64,000 bases of DNA. Source: an uncultured Roseiflexus sp. GTDB taxonomy: Bacteria; Chloroflexota; Chloroflexia; Chloroflexales; Roseiflexaceae. Where the stretch lies: contig CALGYB010000030.1 in NCBI GenBank assembly GCA_937935075.1, positions 1-64,000 of the forward strand, in the 5' to 3' direction. Position numbers and translations under genes: made by a program. Positions 48,321 to 58,119 of the stretch are shown piece by piece. Every line of letters begins with the position of its first letter. Within the stretch, counting starts at the first letter, position 1. The notes beneath the pieces are model-generated. The model ran no database searches, was not told the origin of the DNA, and saw only the letters and a program-made list of their open reading frames with translations.

Positions 48321-51167
48321 ATGCGCCTGATACTGACTTTTCTTTCTGTCCTGACGGCTGCCCTTAAGCGTCTGCGCGCCAATGTCGGTCTGGCGTTCTG
48401 TGCCTGGCTGGCGGCAGTCACTGCGGTCGCGCTCGCGGCGGCTATCCCGGCGTATGCCGAAGCAGCCAGCCTGCGCCTGTTGCAGGACGAAATCCGGCAG
48501 CAGGAGGAGCGCCTGGGACGGTCGCCGTTTGCGCTGTTGCTGCGCTATATCGGCGCATGGAACACGCCGCTGGAGTGGGAGCGCGTCGCGCCGGCGGATG
48601 ACTATCTGCAGCGCGAAGGCATACCTGGACTTGATCTGCCGACCAGCAGTTTTGCGCGCCATGCCCGCACGGCGCCGCTCCGGGTGTTCCTCGCCGCAAA
48701 TGGTGACACGATCTTCCTGAAAAATGCGCCGCTCGGCTTTATCAGCGGTCTTGACGACCGCATGCGGATCGTCGATGGGCGGATGCCGCAGGCGTCGGTG
48801 GATGGCGCCGCGCTCGACGTTGTGGTTGCCCGCGCGTTTGCCGACGAGACTGGTGTGAATGTTGGCGATACGCTCACAATCATTGCTTCCGGAACGCGCC
48901 CGGCGACGCTTCAGGCGCGTGTGGCGGCGCTCTGGGAACCGGTCAACCGCAACGATCCGGCGTGGTTCTTCCCGCCCGACACCCTTAGCGATCTCATTCT
49001 CGTGCCGGAAGCGAGTTTTACCGGTCCTGTCGCTGCGGCGCTGCGCAATGAAGTCGATCAGGCGCTCTGGTTTGTGCGGTTGAGCGGCGAAGGCGTCACC
49101 GGCGCGCAGGTGTCGCCGCTCCTGGGGCGTGTGGAAAGTGTGCGCGCGCGCGTCAATGGCATCATTCCGGGGCTGCGTCTCGAGCAGGGACCGACGGAGG
49201 CGCTGCAACGCTACCAGGAACGTGTTGCGACGCTGACCACGCAACTGTTCGTGTTCAGCGCACCGATTCTCGGATTGACGCTGTACTTTGCGGCGTTGAT
49301 CGCCGCCCTGCTCGTGCGGCGGCAGAGCAGCGAGATCGCGCTTCTGAAGTCGCGCGGCGTTCGGAGCGCCCAGATTCTCGGGATGTACCTGGTTGAGTGG
49401 TCGATCATCGGCGCCCTGGCGCTTATCGCAGGGTTGCCGCTCGGACTTGCCTTTGCATCGGTGATGAGCCGGGTGCGCTCGTTTCTCGATGTCGATCTGG
49501 CAGGCGTTGATGCGCCGCTATCGCTCGGCGCGCAGAGTCTGACGTTCGCCCTGGTCGTTCTGGCGATCACGGTGGCTGCTGCCCTGATCCCGGCGCTTGT
49601 AGCGACGCGCCGCACCCTGGTGGATGAACAGCAGCAGGCGGCGCGCGCGGTGCGCCCTCCCTTCTGGCAGCGCGCCTATCTCGATCTGCTGCTCCTGATC
49701 CCGGCAGGATACGGCGTCTACCAGTTACAGACCGGCGGCAGCCTGTTTCAAGGGAATGCAGATCCGTTCAGTAATCCGCTGCTGGTGCTGACTCCGGTGC
49801 TCCTCTGTTTTGCGCTTGGTCTGCTGGCGCTGCGGCTCATCCCGCTGATGCTGGAAGGGCTGGCGCGGCTGGCGACGATCCCGGCGTGGGTTGCGCCGCT
49901 GGTCACGTTGCGCGCGCTGGCGCGACAGACCGACAATTACCGTGGCGCGTTGCTCCTGCTGATCCTGACGCTGAGCCTGGCAACGTACAGTTCCACAATG
50001 GCGGATACGCTCGATGGAGCGATGCGCACAGAACTGACGTATCAGGCTGGCGCAATGACCCAACTCTTCGAGACGGGCGAGAGCGCCGAGCGCGCGCGCC
50101 CTGGTCAGCCCGGCAGACCGCCGCAGCAACAGCGCCGCGATATTCGGGAAGAAGCGCGCTTTCTGTTCGTGCCGGTCAGTGAGCATCTTCAGGCGCCCGG
50201 TGTGCGGGCCGCTGCACGGGTTGGGCGCTACGACGCTTTCGTCAGCGCTGGTGCGAGCAACAGACAGGCGCAGGTGATCGGGATTGATCGAACCGATTTT
50301 CCGAAGGTGATCACCCGGTTTGACCGCGCCTGGGGCGGCGGCGAGTCGCTCGGCGGATTGATGAACCTGCTGGCGCGTTACCCGAACGGCGCGCTCGTCA
50401 GCCGTGAACTGCTTGGCGATAGTCTGCGTGTCGGCGATACGCTGCCCGCTACGCTGCGGCTCTATGGCGATCAGCGTGACGTGCGTTTTCGCATTGTCGC
50501 CGCTATCGACCTCTGGCCCGGCGTCTATCCGCAGGACGGACCGATCATCGTCGCTAACCTGAATTACATCTTCGATGAAATGGGTGGACAGTACCCGTAT
50601 GATGTCTGGATCAGTCGCGATCCGATGATCCCTATCGAGGAGGTGGTTGCCGGTGTACGCAGGTTGGGTATCCCGGTCATCGATGTTCTTGATGGGGCGA
50701 CGCTCATCGCGCGCGAGCAGTCGCGTCCACAACGCCAGGGGTTGTTTGGCGTGTTGACCATCGGCTTTCTGACGGCTGGCGCGTTGACGCTGCTCGGCTT
50801 TCTGGTTGCCGGGTTCATTACCGCGCGTCGCCGGGCGATTGAATTGGGCATGCTGCGGGCGTTGGGATTGAGCGGCTTTGGAGTGGCGGCGGCGCTTTTG
50901 CTGGAACAACTGCTGCTGATTGGCGCTGGCCTGGCTGCTGGCAGCGGCATTGGCGCGCTGGCGGCAGTGCTGATCGTGCCCTTCATGCAGGTCGGTGTGG
51001 GTCCGTACCCTGGTGTTCCCGCCTACCCGCCGCGCCTGGCATGGGAAAGTATGGCGGGCATCTATGCGGCATTCGGCGTGACGCTGATGCTCTCGTTGTT
51101 GGCGCTTGGCGCCTCGCTGGCGCGCATCCGGTTGTTCCAGGCGGTGAAATTGGGGGATGTGAACTGA
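48321..51167 (+). CDS. ABC transporter permease (FtsX/MacB type)
   Basis: ALLVRRQSSEIALLKSRGVRSAQILGMYLVEW and FITARRRAIELGMLRALGLSGFGVAAALLLEQ. Confidence 0.9.
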   Translation: MRLILTFLSVLTAALKRLRANVGLAFCAWLAAVTAVALAAAIPAYAEAASLRLLQDEIRQQEERLGRSPFALLLRYIGAWNTPLEWERVAPADDYLQREGIPGLDLPTSSFARHARTAPLRVFLAANGDTIFLKNAPLGFISGLDDRMRIVDGRMPQASVDGAALDVVVARAFADETGVNVGDTLTIIASGTRPATLQARVAALWEPVNRNDPAWFFPPDTLSDLILVPEASFTGPVAAALRNEVDQALWFVRLSGEGVTGAQVSPLLGRVESVRARVNGIIPGLRLEQGPTEALQRYQERVATLTTQLFVFSAPILGLTLYFAALIAALLVRRQSSEIALLKSRGVRSAQILGMYLVEWSIIGALALIAGLPLGLAFASVMSRVRSFLDVDLAGVDAPLSLGAQSLTFALVVLAITVAAALIPALVATRRTLVDEQQQAARAVRPPFWQRAYLDLLLLIPAGYGVYQLQTGGSLFQGNADPFSNPLLVLTPVLLCFALGLLALRLIPLMLEGLARLATIPAWVAPLVTLRALARQTDNYRGALLLLILTLSLATYSSTMADTLDGAMRTELTYQAGAMTQLFETGESAERARPGQPGRPPQQQRRDIREEARFLFVPVSEHLQAPGVRAAARVGRYDAFVSAGASNRQAQVIGIDRTDFPKVITRFDRAWGGGESLGGLMNLLARYPNGALVSRELLGDSLRVGDTLPATLRLYGDQRDVRFRIVAAIDLWPGVYPQDGPIIVANLNYIFDEMGGQYPYDVWISRDPMIPIEEVVAGVRRLGIPVIDVLDGATLIAREQSRPQRQGLFGVLTIGFLTAGALTLLGFLVAGFITARRRAIELGMLRALGLSGFGVAAALLLEQLLLIGAGLAAGSGIGALAAVLIVPFMQVGVGPYPGVPAYPPRLAWESMAGIYAAFGVTLMLSLLALGASLARIRLFQAVKLGDVN

Positions 51168-51230
51168 GAACTGAGAACCAAGAACCAAGAACCAAGAACT
51201 GAGAACTGAGAACCAAGAACTGAGAACTGA
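51161..51230. repeat. Heptamer tandem array, (GAACTGA/GAACCAA)x10
   Basis: Ten exact-register 7-mers; first unit contains the permease stop codon. Confidence 0.85.
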
Positions 51231-51232
51231 TA

Positions 51233-51361
51233 GAGCGATCAACCAAATGATGTACAACACTTGCTTGTCTTGGCCGTCGTGCGGCTGACGTTGGCTGAGC
51301 CTGTCGAAGCCAACGTCGGTCGCTCCACGTCCTTGATTGTCCAGGTTTTAGTTGATCGCTC
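51233..51361. repeat. GAGCGATCAAC inverted-repeat element inserted in heptamer repeats
   Basis: TA-GAGCGATCAAC ... GTTGATCGCTC-TA; flanked by gagaactga on the left and gagaactgagaactga on the right. Confidence 0.8.
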
Positions 51362-51649
51362 TATGAGAACTGAGAACTGATACGAATGCGCGGTTGTTTG
51401 GACAATACTGCCGGGGCGCTACGGGCTAAAGCTCTCGCTGGGCGCGTGCAAGCCCCGTTGGGGCTGCTGATGCCAAGACGTTGTAGATTATTACGCCTTG
51501 CGAACCGAGCACTCGAACATCTTGTCTGACTGACCGCAAGTTCGCATGAGAACCAAGGACCGAGAACCGGGAATATTCTCAGGGGTGCGCGAGCGGCGCG
51601 TCTGCAAGGGAAGCGGGCGAGACGCATAGGGTATGAACGTAGCGACGAT

Positions 51650-53335
51650 ATGAACACGACCGATCACATTATTCACGCCAGCGGTCTGGTGAAAATCTAC
51701 AAGGTCGCCGAACTCGAGGTGGTGGCGCTCCAGGGATTGGACCTCGAAGTGGCGCGGGGCGAGTTTCTGGCGCTGGTTGGTCCTTCCGGCTCAGGCAAAT
51801 CCACGCTCCTCAGCGCCATTGGCGGCCTGGATCGCCCCTCAGCCGGGCAACTGGTCGTTGATGGTCTCGATCTGACTGCGCTGACGCCTGCTCAGGTGAG
51901 CGCCTATCGTCGTGAGCGGATCGGCTTCATCTGGCAGCAGACGACCCGCAACCTGCTACCCTATCTCAGCGCGCGCGAGAATATCGAATTGCTGATGACC
52001 TTTGCCGGGCGCAGCGGGCGTGAACGGCGCGCCTGGGCGGACGAGTTGCTGGAAGCGGTTGGCATGGCAGACAAAGCCTCGACCCCCATCACACAGTTGT
52101 CTGGCGGTCAACAGCAACGCGTTGCTATCGCCTGTGCGCTGGCGAACCGGCCACGCATCCTGCTCGGCGACGAGCCGACCGGCGAGGTGGACTGGGACAC
52201 GGCGCAGCGGGTGCTGACGCTGCTCCGCGACCTGCGGACGCGCTATGGACTGACGATCGTGCTGGTCACGCACGATCCGCGTGTGGCAGAGCAGGCAGAC
52301 CGGGTGATCGCCATTCGTGACGGTCGCACCAGCACTGAAACGCGCCGCGACGACGGCAGCGGCAACGGGGCATCGGCAGATGTTGGACGGCGCGCGCGCG
52401 CCGCCGAAGAACTCGTCGTTGTTGATCGCGCCGGGCGCTTGCAGATACCCGGTGATCAACGGGCGCTCGCGGGGATCGGGCGGCGCGCGCGCGTCGAACT
52501 CGTCGATGGCGGCGTGCTCATTCGTCCGGTAGAAGATGACCGGATCGCTATTCCAATCGAGGAGACAACCGGCGAACACCACCACCATTACCTCTACGAT
52601 GATGATACGTCCCTCGATGTCGCCGCACCGGCGTCATCCGAACCGCTCATCGACGTGCGAGGCGTCACCCGCACATTCGGCATCGGCATTCACGCGGTCC
52701 ACGCATTGCGCGGCGTCGATCTCACCGTCGAGCGGGGTGCGTTTATCGCCCTTATGGGACCAAGCGGCAGCGGTAAGACGACGCTGTTGAACATTATCGG
52801 CGGGTTGGATCGCCCGACAAGCGGCAGTGTCGTCATCGAAGGGCGCCGCGTCGATCAGATGCGTCCCGATGAACTGACCGATGTGCGGCGCCGGATCGGG
52901 TTTGTGTTTCAAAGTTTTGCGTTGCTGCCCACATCGTCGGCGTTCGAGAACGTGGAACTGGCACTGCGCCTGACCGGGCGAACGCCTCGCCGCCGGTGGG
53001 ATGCACGGGTGCGTCGCGTGCTGGCAGCGGTCGGGTTGAGTGATTGGACCGATCATCGCCCCTATGAATTGAGCGGTGGCCAGCAGCAGCGCGTTGCACT
53101 GGCGCGGGCGCTGGTCACCTACCCACGTATCATCCTGGCAGACGAACCAACCGGCGACCTCGACAGCCGCACCGGCAGGCGGGTGCTGACCATGCTGCGC
53201 ACCCTGTGCGATCAGGAAGGGGTCACGCTGATCATGGCATCGCACGATCCGGCGGTGACGGAATTCGCAACCACCATTTACCACCTGCGTGATGGCGTCA
53301 TCGTCGGGTGCGAGCAGGGGGTTACTACTCGTTAA
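51650..53335 (+). CDS. ABC transporter with two ATP-binding domains and an internal AbrB-like segment
   Basis: Two Walker A (GPSGSGKST, GPSGSGKTT) and two LSGGQQQRVA signatures; middle ELVVVDRAGRLQIPGDQRALAGIGRRARVELVDGGVLIRP. Confidence 0.92.
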   Translation: MNTTDHIIHASGLVKIYKVAELEVVALQGLDLEVARGEFLALVGPSGSGKSTLLSAIGGLDRPSAGQLVVDGLDLTALTPAQVSAYRRERIGFIWQQTTRNLLPYLSARENIELLMTFAGRSGRERRAWADELLEAVGMADKASTPITQLSGGQQQRVAIACALANRPRILLGDEPTGEVDWDTAQRVLTLLRDLRTRYGLTIVLVTHDPRVAEQADRVIAIRDGRTSTETRRDDGSGNGASADVGRRARAAEELVVVDRAGRLQIPGDQRALAGIGRRARVELVDGGVLIRPVEDDRIAIPIEETTGEHHHHYLYDDDTSLDVAAPASSEPLIDVRGVTRTFGIGIHAVHALRGVDLTVERGAFIALMGPSGSGKTTLLNIIGGLDRPTSGSVVIEGRRVDQMRPDELTDVRRRIGFVFQSFALLPTSSAFENVELALRLTGRTPRRRWDARVRRVLAAVGLSDWTDHRPYELSGGQQQRVALARALVTYPRIILADEPTGDLDSRTGRRVLTMLRTLCDQEGVTLIMASHDPAVTEFATTIYHLRDGVIVGCEQGVTTR

Positions 53336-53486
53336 CCTTTTGTAGCCGAAACATTACACACTCCGTCCACATCACTGCTATACTCGTGCCCACGATGTAC
53401 TTTTCTCCGTCCCGTTCTTAGTCGATTCTTCCGAACAGAATCTCGTCGTCTGGCGCAACCGGCTCTCCGATCTGAGGAGGTTGTCT

Positions 53487-54746
53487 ATGCCTGCTCGTCC
53501 TTCGTCGCTGGAGGAACGTCTTGCAGCGCGCGGCGTTTCGCGCCGTCAATTCCTCAAGTTCTGCGCTGCCATGACCGCAACGCTCGCCCTGCCCGCTACG
53601 TTTACGCCGCGTATCGCCAGGGCGCTGAACACCGCCGAACGTCTTCCGGTTGTCTGGTTGGAGTTTCAAGATTGCGCCGGCAACACCGAATCGTTCCTGC
53701 GCGCCGATTCGCCTGGCGTTGCCGACATCGTGCTGGAGCAGATCAGCCTGGAGTACCACGAAACGATCATGGCGCCGGCCGGTCATCGCGCCGAACACTC
53801 GCTCGATGCTATCGTGGAACACTATCCCGGTCAGTACATCGCTATCGTCGAAGGGTCGATCCCGACTGCCAATGGCGGAGTGTACTGCACCATCGGCGGT
53901 CGGACGGCGCTGAGCATCGCGGAGCGTGTGTGCTCGAACGCCCTGGCGACGATCGCAGTCGGCGCCTGCGCCTGGGACGGCGGCTGGCCCGCTGCCAGTC
54001 CGAACCCGACCGGCGCCGTCGGGGTGCGTCAGGCGGTGCCTGGTCTCAAGAATCTGATCAACCTGCCAGGCTGCCCGATGAATGTCATCAACCTGACAGG
54101 GGTCATTGTTCATTACCTGACGTTCAAACAACTGCCAGCAACCGACGAGCAGGGACGCCCCTTCTTCGCCTATGGGCAACTCATCCACAACAACTGCGAG
54201 CGTCGTGGTCACTTCGACTCGGGACGTTTCGTCGAGCGCTGGGGTGACGAGGGGCATCGCCTGGGATGGTGTCTGTACAAAATGGGGTGCAAAGGACCAC
54301 AGACCCTCTCGAACTGTCCGGCTGTCGGGTGGAATGGCACATCCTACTGGCCCATCGGCGCGGGGCACGGGTGCGTCGGCTGTATGTCGCCGCGCTTTTG
54401 GGATACGATGTCGCCCTTCTACGAGCGCCTGCCAAACATTGAGGGATTCGGCGTCGAAGTAACCGCTGACACCCTGGGCGCCGTTGCAGTTGGCGCAGTG
54501 GCGGCGGCTGGTGTGGTGCATGGAGTGGCAAGCGCCATTCGCGCGCGGATGCAGCCGATTGCAGCGCACGACGGCGGCGAGACGCTGGTGGAAGCGGCAG
54601 AACGCGCCGTGCAGGTGGTGGAACAGATTGCAGCACCGGTCAAAGCGGCAGAGGCGCCGGTCGAAGAGCCTGGAAAAGCGATTACGTCAGGTGGAGACGA
54701 CGCGGGTGTACGTCCCGATCGGGATGGCCCGTCTGCTCAAGGGTAG
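53487..54746 (+). CDS. hyaA: [NiFe] hydrogenase small subunit
   Basis: Tat motif SRRQFLKF; CAGNTES, EGSIPTANGGVYC, NLPGCPMN, NNCERRGHFDSG, KMGCKGPQTLSNCP, GAGHGCVGC. Confidence 0.93.
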   Translation: MPARPSSLEERLAARGVSRRQFLKFCAAMTATLALPATFTPRIARALNTAERLPVVWLEFQDCAGNTESFLRADSPGVADIVLEQISLEYHETIMAPAGHRAEHSLDAIVEHYPGQYIAIVEGSIPTANGGVYCTIGGRTALSIAERVCSNALATIAVGACAWDGGWPAASPNPTGAVGVRQAVPGLKNLINLPGCPMNVINLTGVIVHYLTFKQLPATDEQGRPFFAYGQLIHNNCERRGHFDSGRFVERWGDEGHRLGWCLYKMGCKGPQTLSNCPAVGWNGTSYWPIGAGHGCVGCMSPRFWDTMSPFYERLPNIEGFGVEVTADTLGAVAVGAVAAAGVVHGVASAIRARMQPIAAHDGGETLVEAAERAVQVVEQIAAPVKAAEAPVEEPGKAITSGGDDAGVRPDRDGPSAQG

Positions 54747-54882
54747 AGGTGTGGCGCGACGGCCCTTCTGCAGACTGGTTGCGCACAACGCCGGTTTTCA
54801 AGCCCGCGGGATGGTCTCGTGCGAGCGACACTCCACACCGTCTGCGTCCTGACAGGTTGAGCAAAGCAGCGGAGGAAGCGTT

Positions 54883-56595
54883 ATGGCAAAGATCGCCATC
54901 GATCCAATTACGCGCATTGAAGGACACCTGCGTATCGAAGCGCAGATCGAGCAGGGACGGGTGGTTGATGCATGGAGCAGTTCGACAATGTTCCGCGGCA
55001 TGGAGATCGTCCTGCGCGGACGCGATCCGCGCGACGCCTGGGTGTTCGCACAGCGCATCTGCGGCGTTTGCACAACTGTCCATGCCCTCGCTTCGGTGCG
55101 CGCCGTCGAGAATGCGCTTGAGATTCAGATTCCCGATAATGCTCGCCTTATTCGCAACATCATCGCTGGCGCGCAGTACGTGCAGGACCATGTCATCCAC
55201 TTCTATCACCTGCACGCGCTGGATTGGGTAGATATCGTGAGCGCGCTCAGCGCCGATCCGGTCAAAACATCGGAACTGGCGCAGAGCATTTCCGACTGGC
55301 CTAAATCATCACCAGCCTACTTCAAAGGCGTGCAGGGGCGGTTGCAAAAGTTCGTGGACAGCGGACAACTGGGGATTTTCGGCAACGCCTACTGGGGGCA
55401 TCCGGCATATGCTCTGCCGCCTGAAGCCAACCTGATGGCGGTGGCGCACTATCTCGAGGCGCTGGAGTGGCAAAAGGACGTTATCAAGATTCACGCGATT
55501 CTCGGCGGCAAGAATCCCCATCCGCAGACATACCTCGTTGGCGGTATGGCGACGCCGCTCGATCCGAATGCGCAGCAGGCGATCAACACCATTCGCATCG
55601 CACAGTTGAAGGCGCTGGCGGAGCAGGCACGCACGTTTGTGAATCAGGTCTACATCCCTGACATCCTGGCCATCGCATCATTCTACAAAGACTGGGCGGG
55701 ACTTGGCGCGGGGGTGGGCAACTATCTGTCGTATGGCGACTTCCCCGCCGCAAAGGATGGCAATGTCGCCAGTTACTGGCTGCCGCGCGGCGTGATTGTG
55801 AACAAGAATATCGATCAGAAGCCGCTGCCCATGAACCACGAGCGTGTGACCGAGTATGTCGCGCATTCCTGGTTCCGCTACAGCGAAGGCGATCAACAGG
55901 CGCTTCACCCGTGGAAAGGCGAGACCATTCCGAACTACACCGGTCCGCAGCCGCCCTATGACTGGCTCAACACCGACAGCAAATATTCCTGGCTCAAAAC
56001 GCCGCGCTATAACGACATGCCGATGGAGGTCGGTCCGCTGGCGCGCATGCTGGTGGGATATGCTTCCGGTCAGCAGCGAATTCAGGAACTGGTGAACGCA
56101 ACGCTCGCGCAGTTGGGGGTGGGTCCAGCGGCGCTCTTCTCGACGTTGGGGCGCACGGCGGCGCGCGCCATTGAAACGGCGCTGCTCGCCGAACTGTTGC
56201 CGGAGTGGATCGATGAACTGGCGGCAAATATGGCGTCGGGCAACCTGGCGGTTCACAACAGTACGAAGTGGAGTCCGGCGAACTGGCCCAAAGAAGCCGT
56301 CGGCTGGGGATCGATGGAAGCGCCGCGCGGCTCGCTCGGGCACTGGGTGCGGATCAGGGACGGCAAGATCGTCAACTATCAGGCAGTCGTTCCGACGACG
56401 TGGAATGGTTCGCCACGCGATGCGCGTGATGTGCGTGGACCCTACGAATCTGCCCTGATTGACACGCCCATCGCCGACCCGGAGCAACCGATCGAAATCC
56501 TGCGCACCATCCATTCATTCGACCCGTGCATGGCATGCGCAGTTCACCTGGTGGATGCTCGTGGCGTTGAGATTACCCGCGTCAAGGTGCAGTGA
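54883..56595 (+). CDS. hyaB: [NiFe] hydrogenase large subunit
   Basis: DPITRIEGHLRIE, RICGVCTTVHA, C-terminal DPCMACAVH followed by a 15-residue extension. Confidence 0.96.
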   Translation: MAKIAIDPITRIEGHLRIEAQIEQGRVVDAWSSSTMFRGMEIVLRGRDPRDAWVFAQRICGVCTTVHALASVRAVENALEIQIPDNARLIRNIIAGAQYVQDHVIHFYHLHALDWVDIVSALSADPVKTSELAQSISDWPKSSPAYFKGVQGRLQKFVDSGQLGIFGNAYWGHPAYALPPEANLMAVAHYLEALEWQKDVIKIHAILGGKNPHPQTYLVGGMATPLDPNAQQAINTIRIAQLKALAEQARTFVNQVYIPDILAIASFYKDWAGLGAGVGNYLSYGDFPAAKDGNVASYWLPRGVIVNKNIDQKPLPMNHERVTEYVAHSWFRYSEGDQQALHPWKGETIPNYTGPQPPYDWLNTDSKYSWLKTPRYNDMPMEVGPLARMLVGYASGQQRIQELVNATLAQLGVGPAALFSTLGRTAARAIETALLAELLPEWIDELAANMASGNLAVHNSTKWSPANWPKEAVGWGSMEAPRGSLGHWVRIRDGKIVNYQAVVPTTWNGSPRDARDVRGPYESALIDTPIADPEQPIEILRTIHSFDPCMACAVHLVDARGVEITRVKVQ

Positions 56596-56603
56596 GGTGT
56601 GCG

Positions 56604-57386
56604 ATGCGACGGCGAGTCTATGTGTGGGAAATCCCGGTGCGCCTGACGCATTGGGTCAATGTGGTGAGCATCGTGATGCTCTCGTTCACTGGCTACTATA
56701 TTGCCAACCCGTACATCTTCGTGAGTACGCGCGAACCATGGGGTATTTACTTCATGGGAACGATGCGGTTTCTCCACTTTGCGTTCGCCTATATCTTCGT
56801 GGCGAGCCTGCTTCTGCGCACCTACTGGGCGTTCGTCGGTAATCAATGGGCAAGCTGGCGCGGGTTGTTTCCCTTCCTGACGGCGGAAGGGCGCAAAAAC
56901 ATGTGGCATGCTATCCAGTACTACTTCTTCCTGCGCCGCAATCCGCCGGAGGTTGCCGGGCACAATGCGCTGGCAGGCACGTCGTACATGATTATCGTCT
57001 TCCTGTACGGCTTGAGTGTCTTTACCGGCTTTGCCATCTACGGTCAGTTACATCCCGCGAGCATCTGGCACACCCTCACCAACTGGGTGATGTCGCTGGT
57101 ATCGCTCCAGACATTGCGGCTCGGACATCATATCATCATGTACCTCATCCTGGCGTTTGTCGTGCACCATGTATACGCCGCATGGCTAATCGACATGGAA
57201 GAGGGCAACGGTCTGATGTCGAGCATCTTCAGCGGCTATAAGTTCCTGCCAAAGAATCAGCAGCCAGATTGGATCGAGCAGGTGATCGCCCAGAACGGCA
57301 AGCAGAACGGCAAACAGGATGGTAAAGCGCCACACGTGGCGAAGCCGGAGACGCGCGGGGTTGAGCGTGGGAAGGTTGCAGGATGA
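56604..57386 (+). CDS. hyaC: Ni/Fe-hydrogenase b-type cytochrome subunit
   Basis: VYVWEIPVRLTHWVNVVSIVMLSFTGYYI, RFLHFAFAYIFV, HHIIMYLILAFVVHHVYAAWL. Confidence 0.93.
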   Translation: MRRRVYVWEIPVRLTHWVNVVSIVMLSFTGYYIANPYIFVSTREPWGIYFMGTMRFLHFAFAYIFVASLLLRTYWAFVGNQWASWRGLFPFLTAEGRKNMWHAIQYYFFLRRNPPEVAGHNALAGTSYMIIVFLYGLSVFTGFAIYGQLHPASIWHTLTNWVMSLVSLQTLRLGHHIIMYLILAFVVHHVYAAWLIDMEEGNGLMSSIFSGYKFLPKNQQPDWIEQVIAQNGKQNGKQDGKAPHVAKPETRGVERGKVAG

Positions 57387-57522
57387 ACATTGAATGTGGG
57401 AAGATGGTAGGGGCGTGCCATCGGCGCGCAGGGGCGACGATGGCCGGTGAAGGGTGAACGCTTAACGTGGGAAGGTGGTAGGGGCGCGTCCGTGCGCCCG
57501 TTGTACGTTGGGGGCGAGATCT

Positions 57523-57630
57523 GCCCGACCCTAGAGGTCTTCACCAGAGCTCGTCGTATACATTCGGCCCTGGTAGTTGAACGATTGTCGCCCGCTGTAC
57601 AGACGTCGCGCGACCTCAAGGGTCTTGGTG
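57523..57630. repeat. Inverted copy of the 30159-30266 element
   Basis: GACCCTAGAGGTCT ... GACCTCAAGGGTCTTGG; reverse complement aligns with 30159 onward. Confidence 0.65.
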
Positions 57631-57639
57631 GAAAGAACG

Positions 57640-58119
57640 ATGATTATGCCAGCAATCCTGGTCCTTGGTTTGGGCAACATTATTATGTGCGACGAGGGGT
57701 TGGGCGTGCGCGCCTGTGAGCGCCTGACCCAACGCTATCGCCTGCCCGACGGTGTGATCGTGCTCGATGGCGGAACGCTAGGGCTTGATCTGTTGCCGTA
57801 CCTTGAAGGGATCACCGACCTGCTCATCATCGATGCCATCAATGCCGGCTATTCACCCGGTACGATTGTGCGGCTGGAGAATGAGCAGATACCGCAGACT
57901 CTGGCGCTCAAAATGTCGATGCATCAGGTGGGCTTGCAGGAACTCCTGGCAGTGATGGCACTGCGCGGGCATACACCGCCGCGCATCGTGTTGCTGGGTA
58001 TGGAACCGTTGCGGATCGAACCAGGGCTGGACCTTTCGGCGCCGGTGCAGGCAAACCTCGATGCGCTGGTGGAGGCGGCGGTTGCTGAACTGCGATCCTG
58101 GGGGGCTGGGTGCAGGTGA
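57640..58119 (+). CDS. hyaD: Hydrogenase maturation protease
   Basis: AILVLGLGNIIMCDEGLGVRACERL, DGGTLGLDLLPYLEGITDLLIIDAI. Confidence 0.92.
   Translation: MIMPAILVLGLGNIIMCDEGLGVRACERLTQRYRLPDGVIVLDGGTLGLDLLPYLEGITDLLIIDAINAGYSPGTIVRLENEQIPQTLALKMSMHQVGLQELLAVMALRGHTPPRIVLLGMEPLRIEPGLDLSAPVQANLDALVEAAVAELRSWGAGCR

Noticed and set aside
51161-51230. Possible CRISPR-like repeat array
   Set aside because: Contiguous 7-mers without spacers; simple tandem repeat
49725-51260. 511-aa ORF on - strand opposite the FtsX-type permease
   Set aside because: Antisense shadow ORF with biased composition; N-terminus even translates the heptamer repeats
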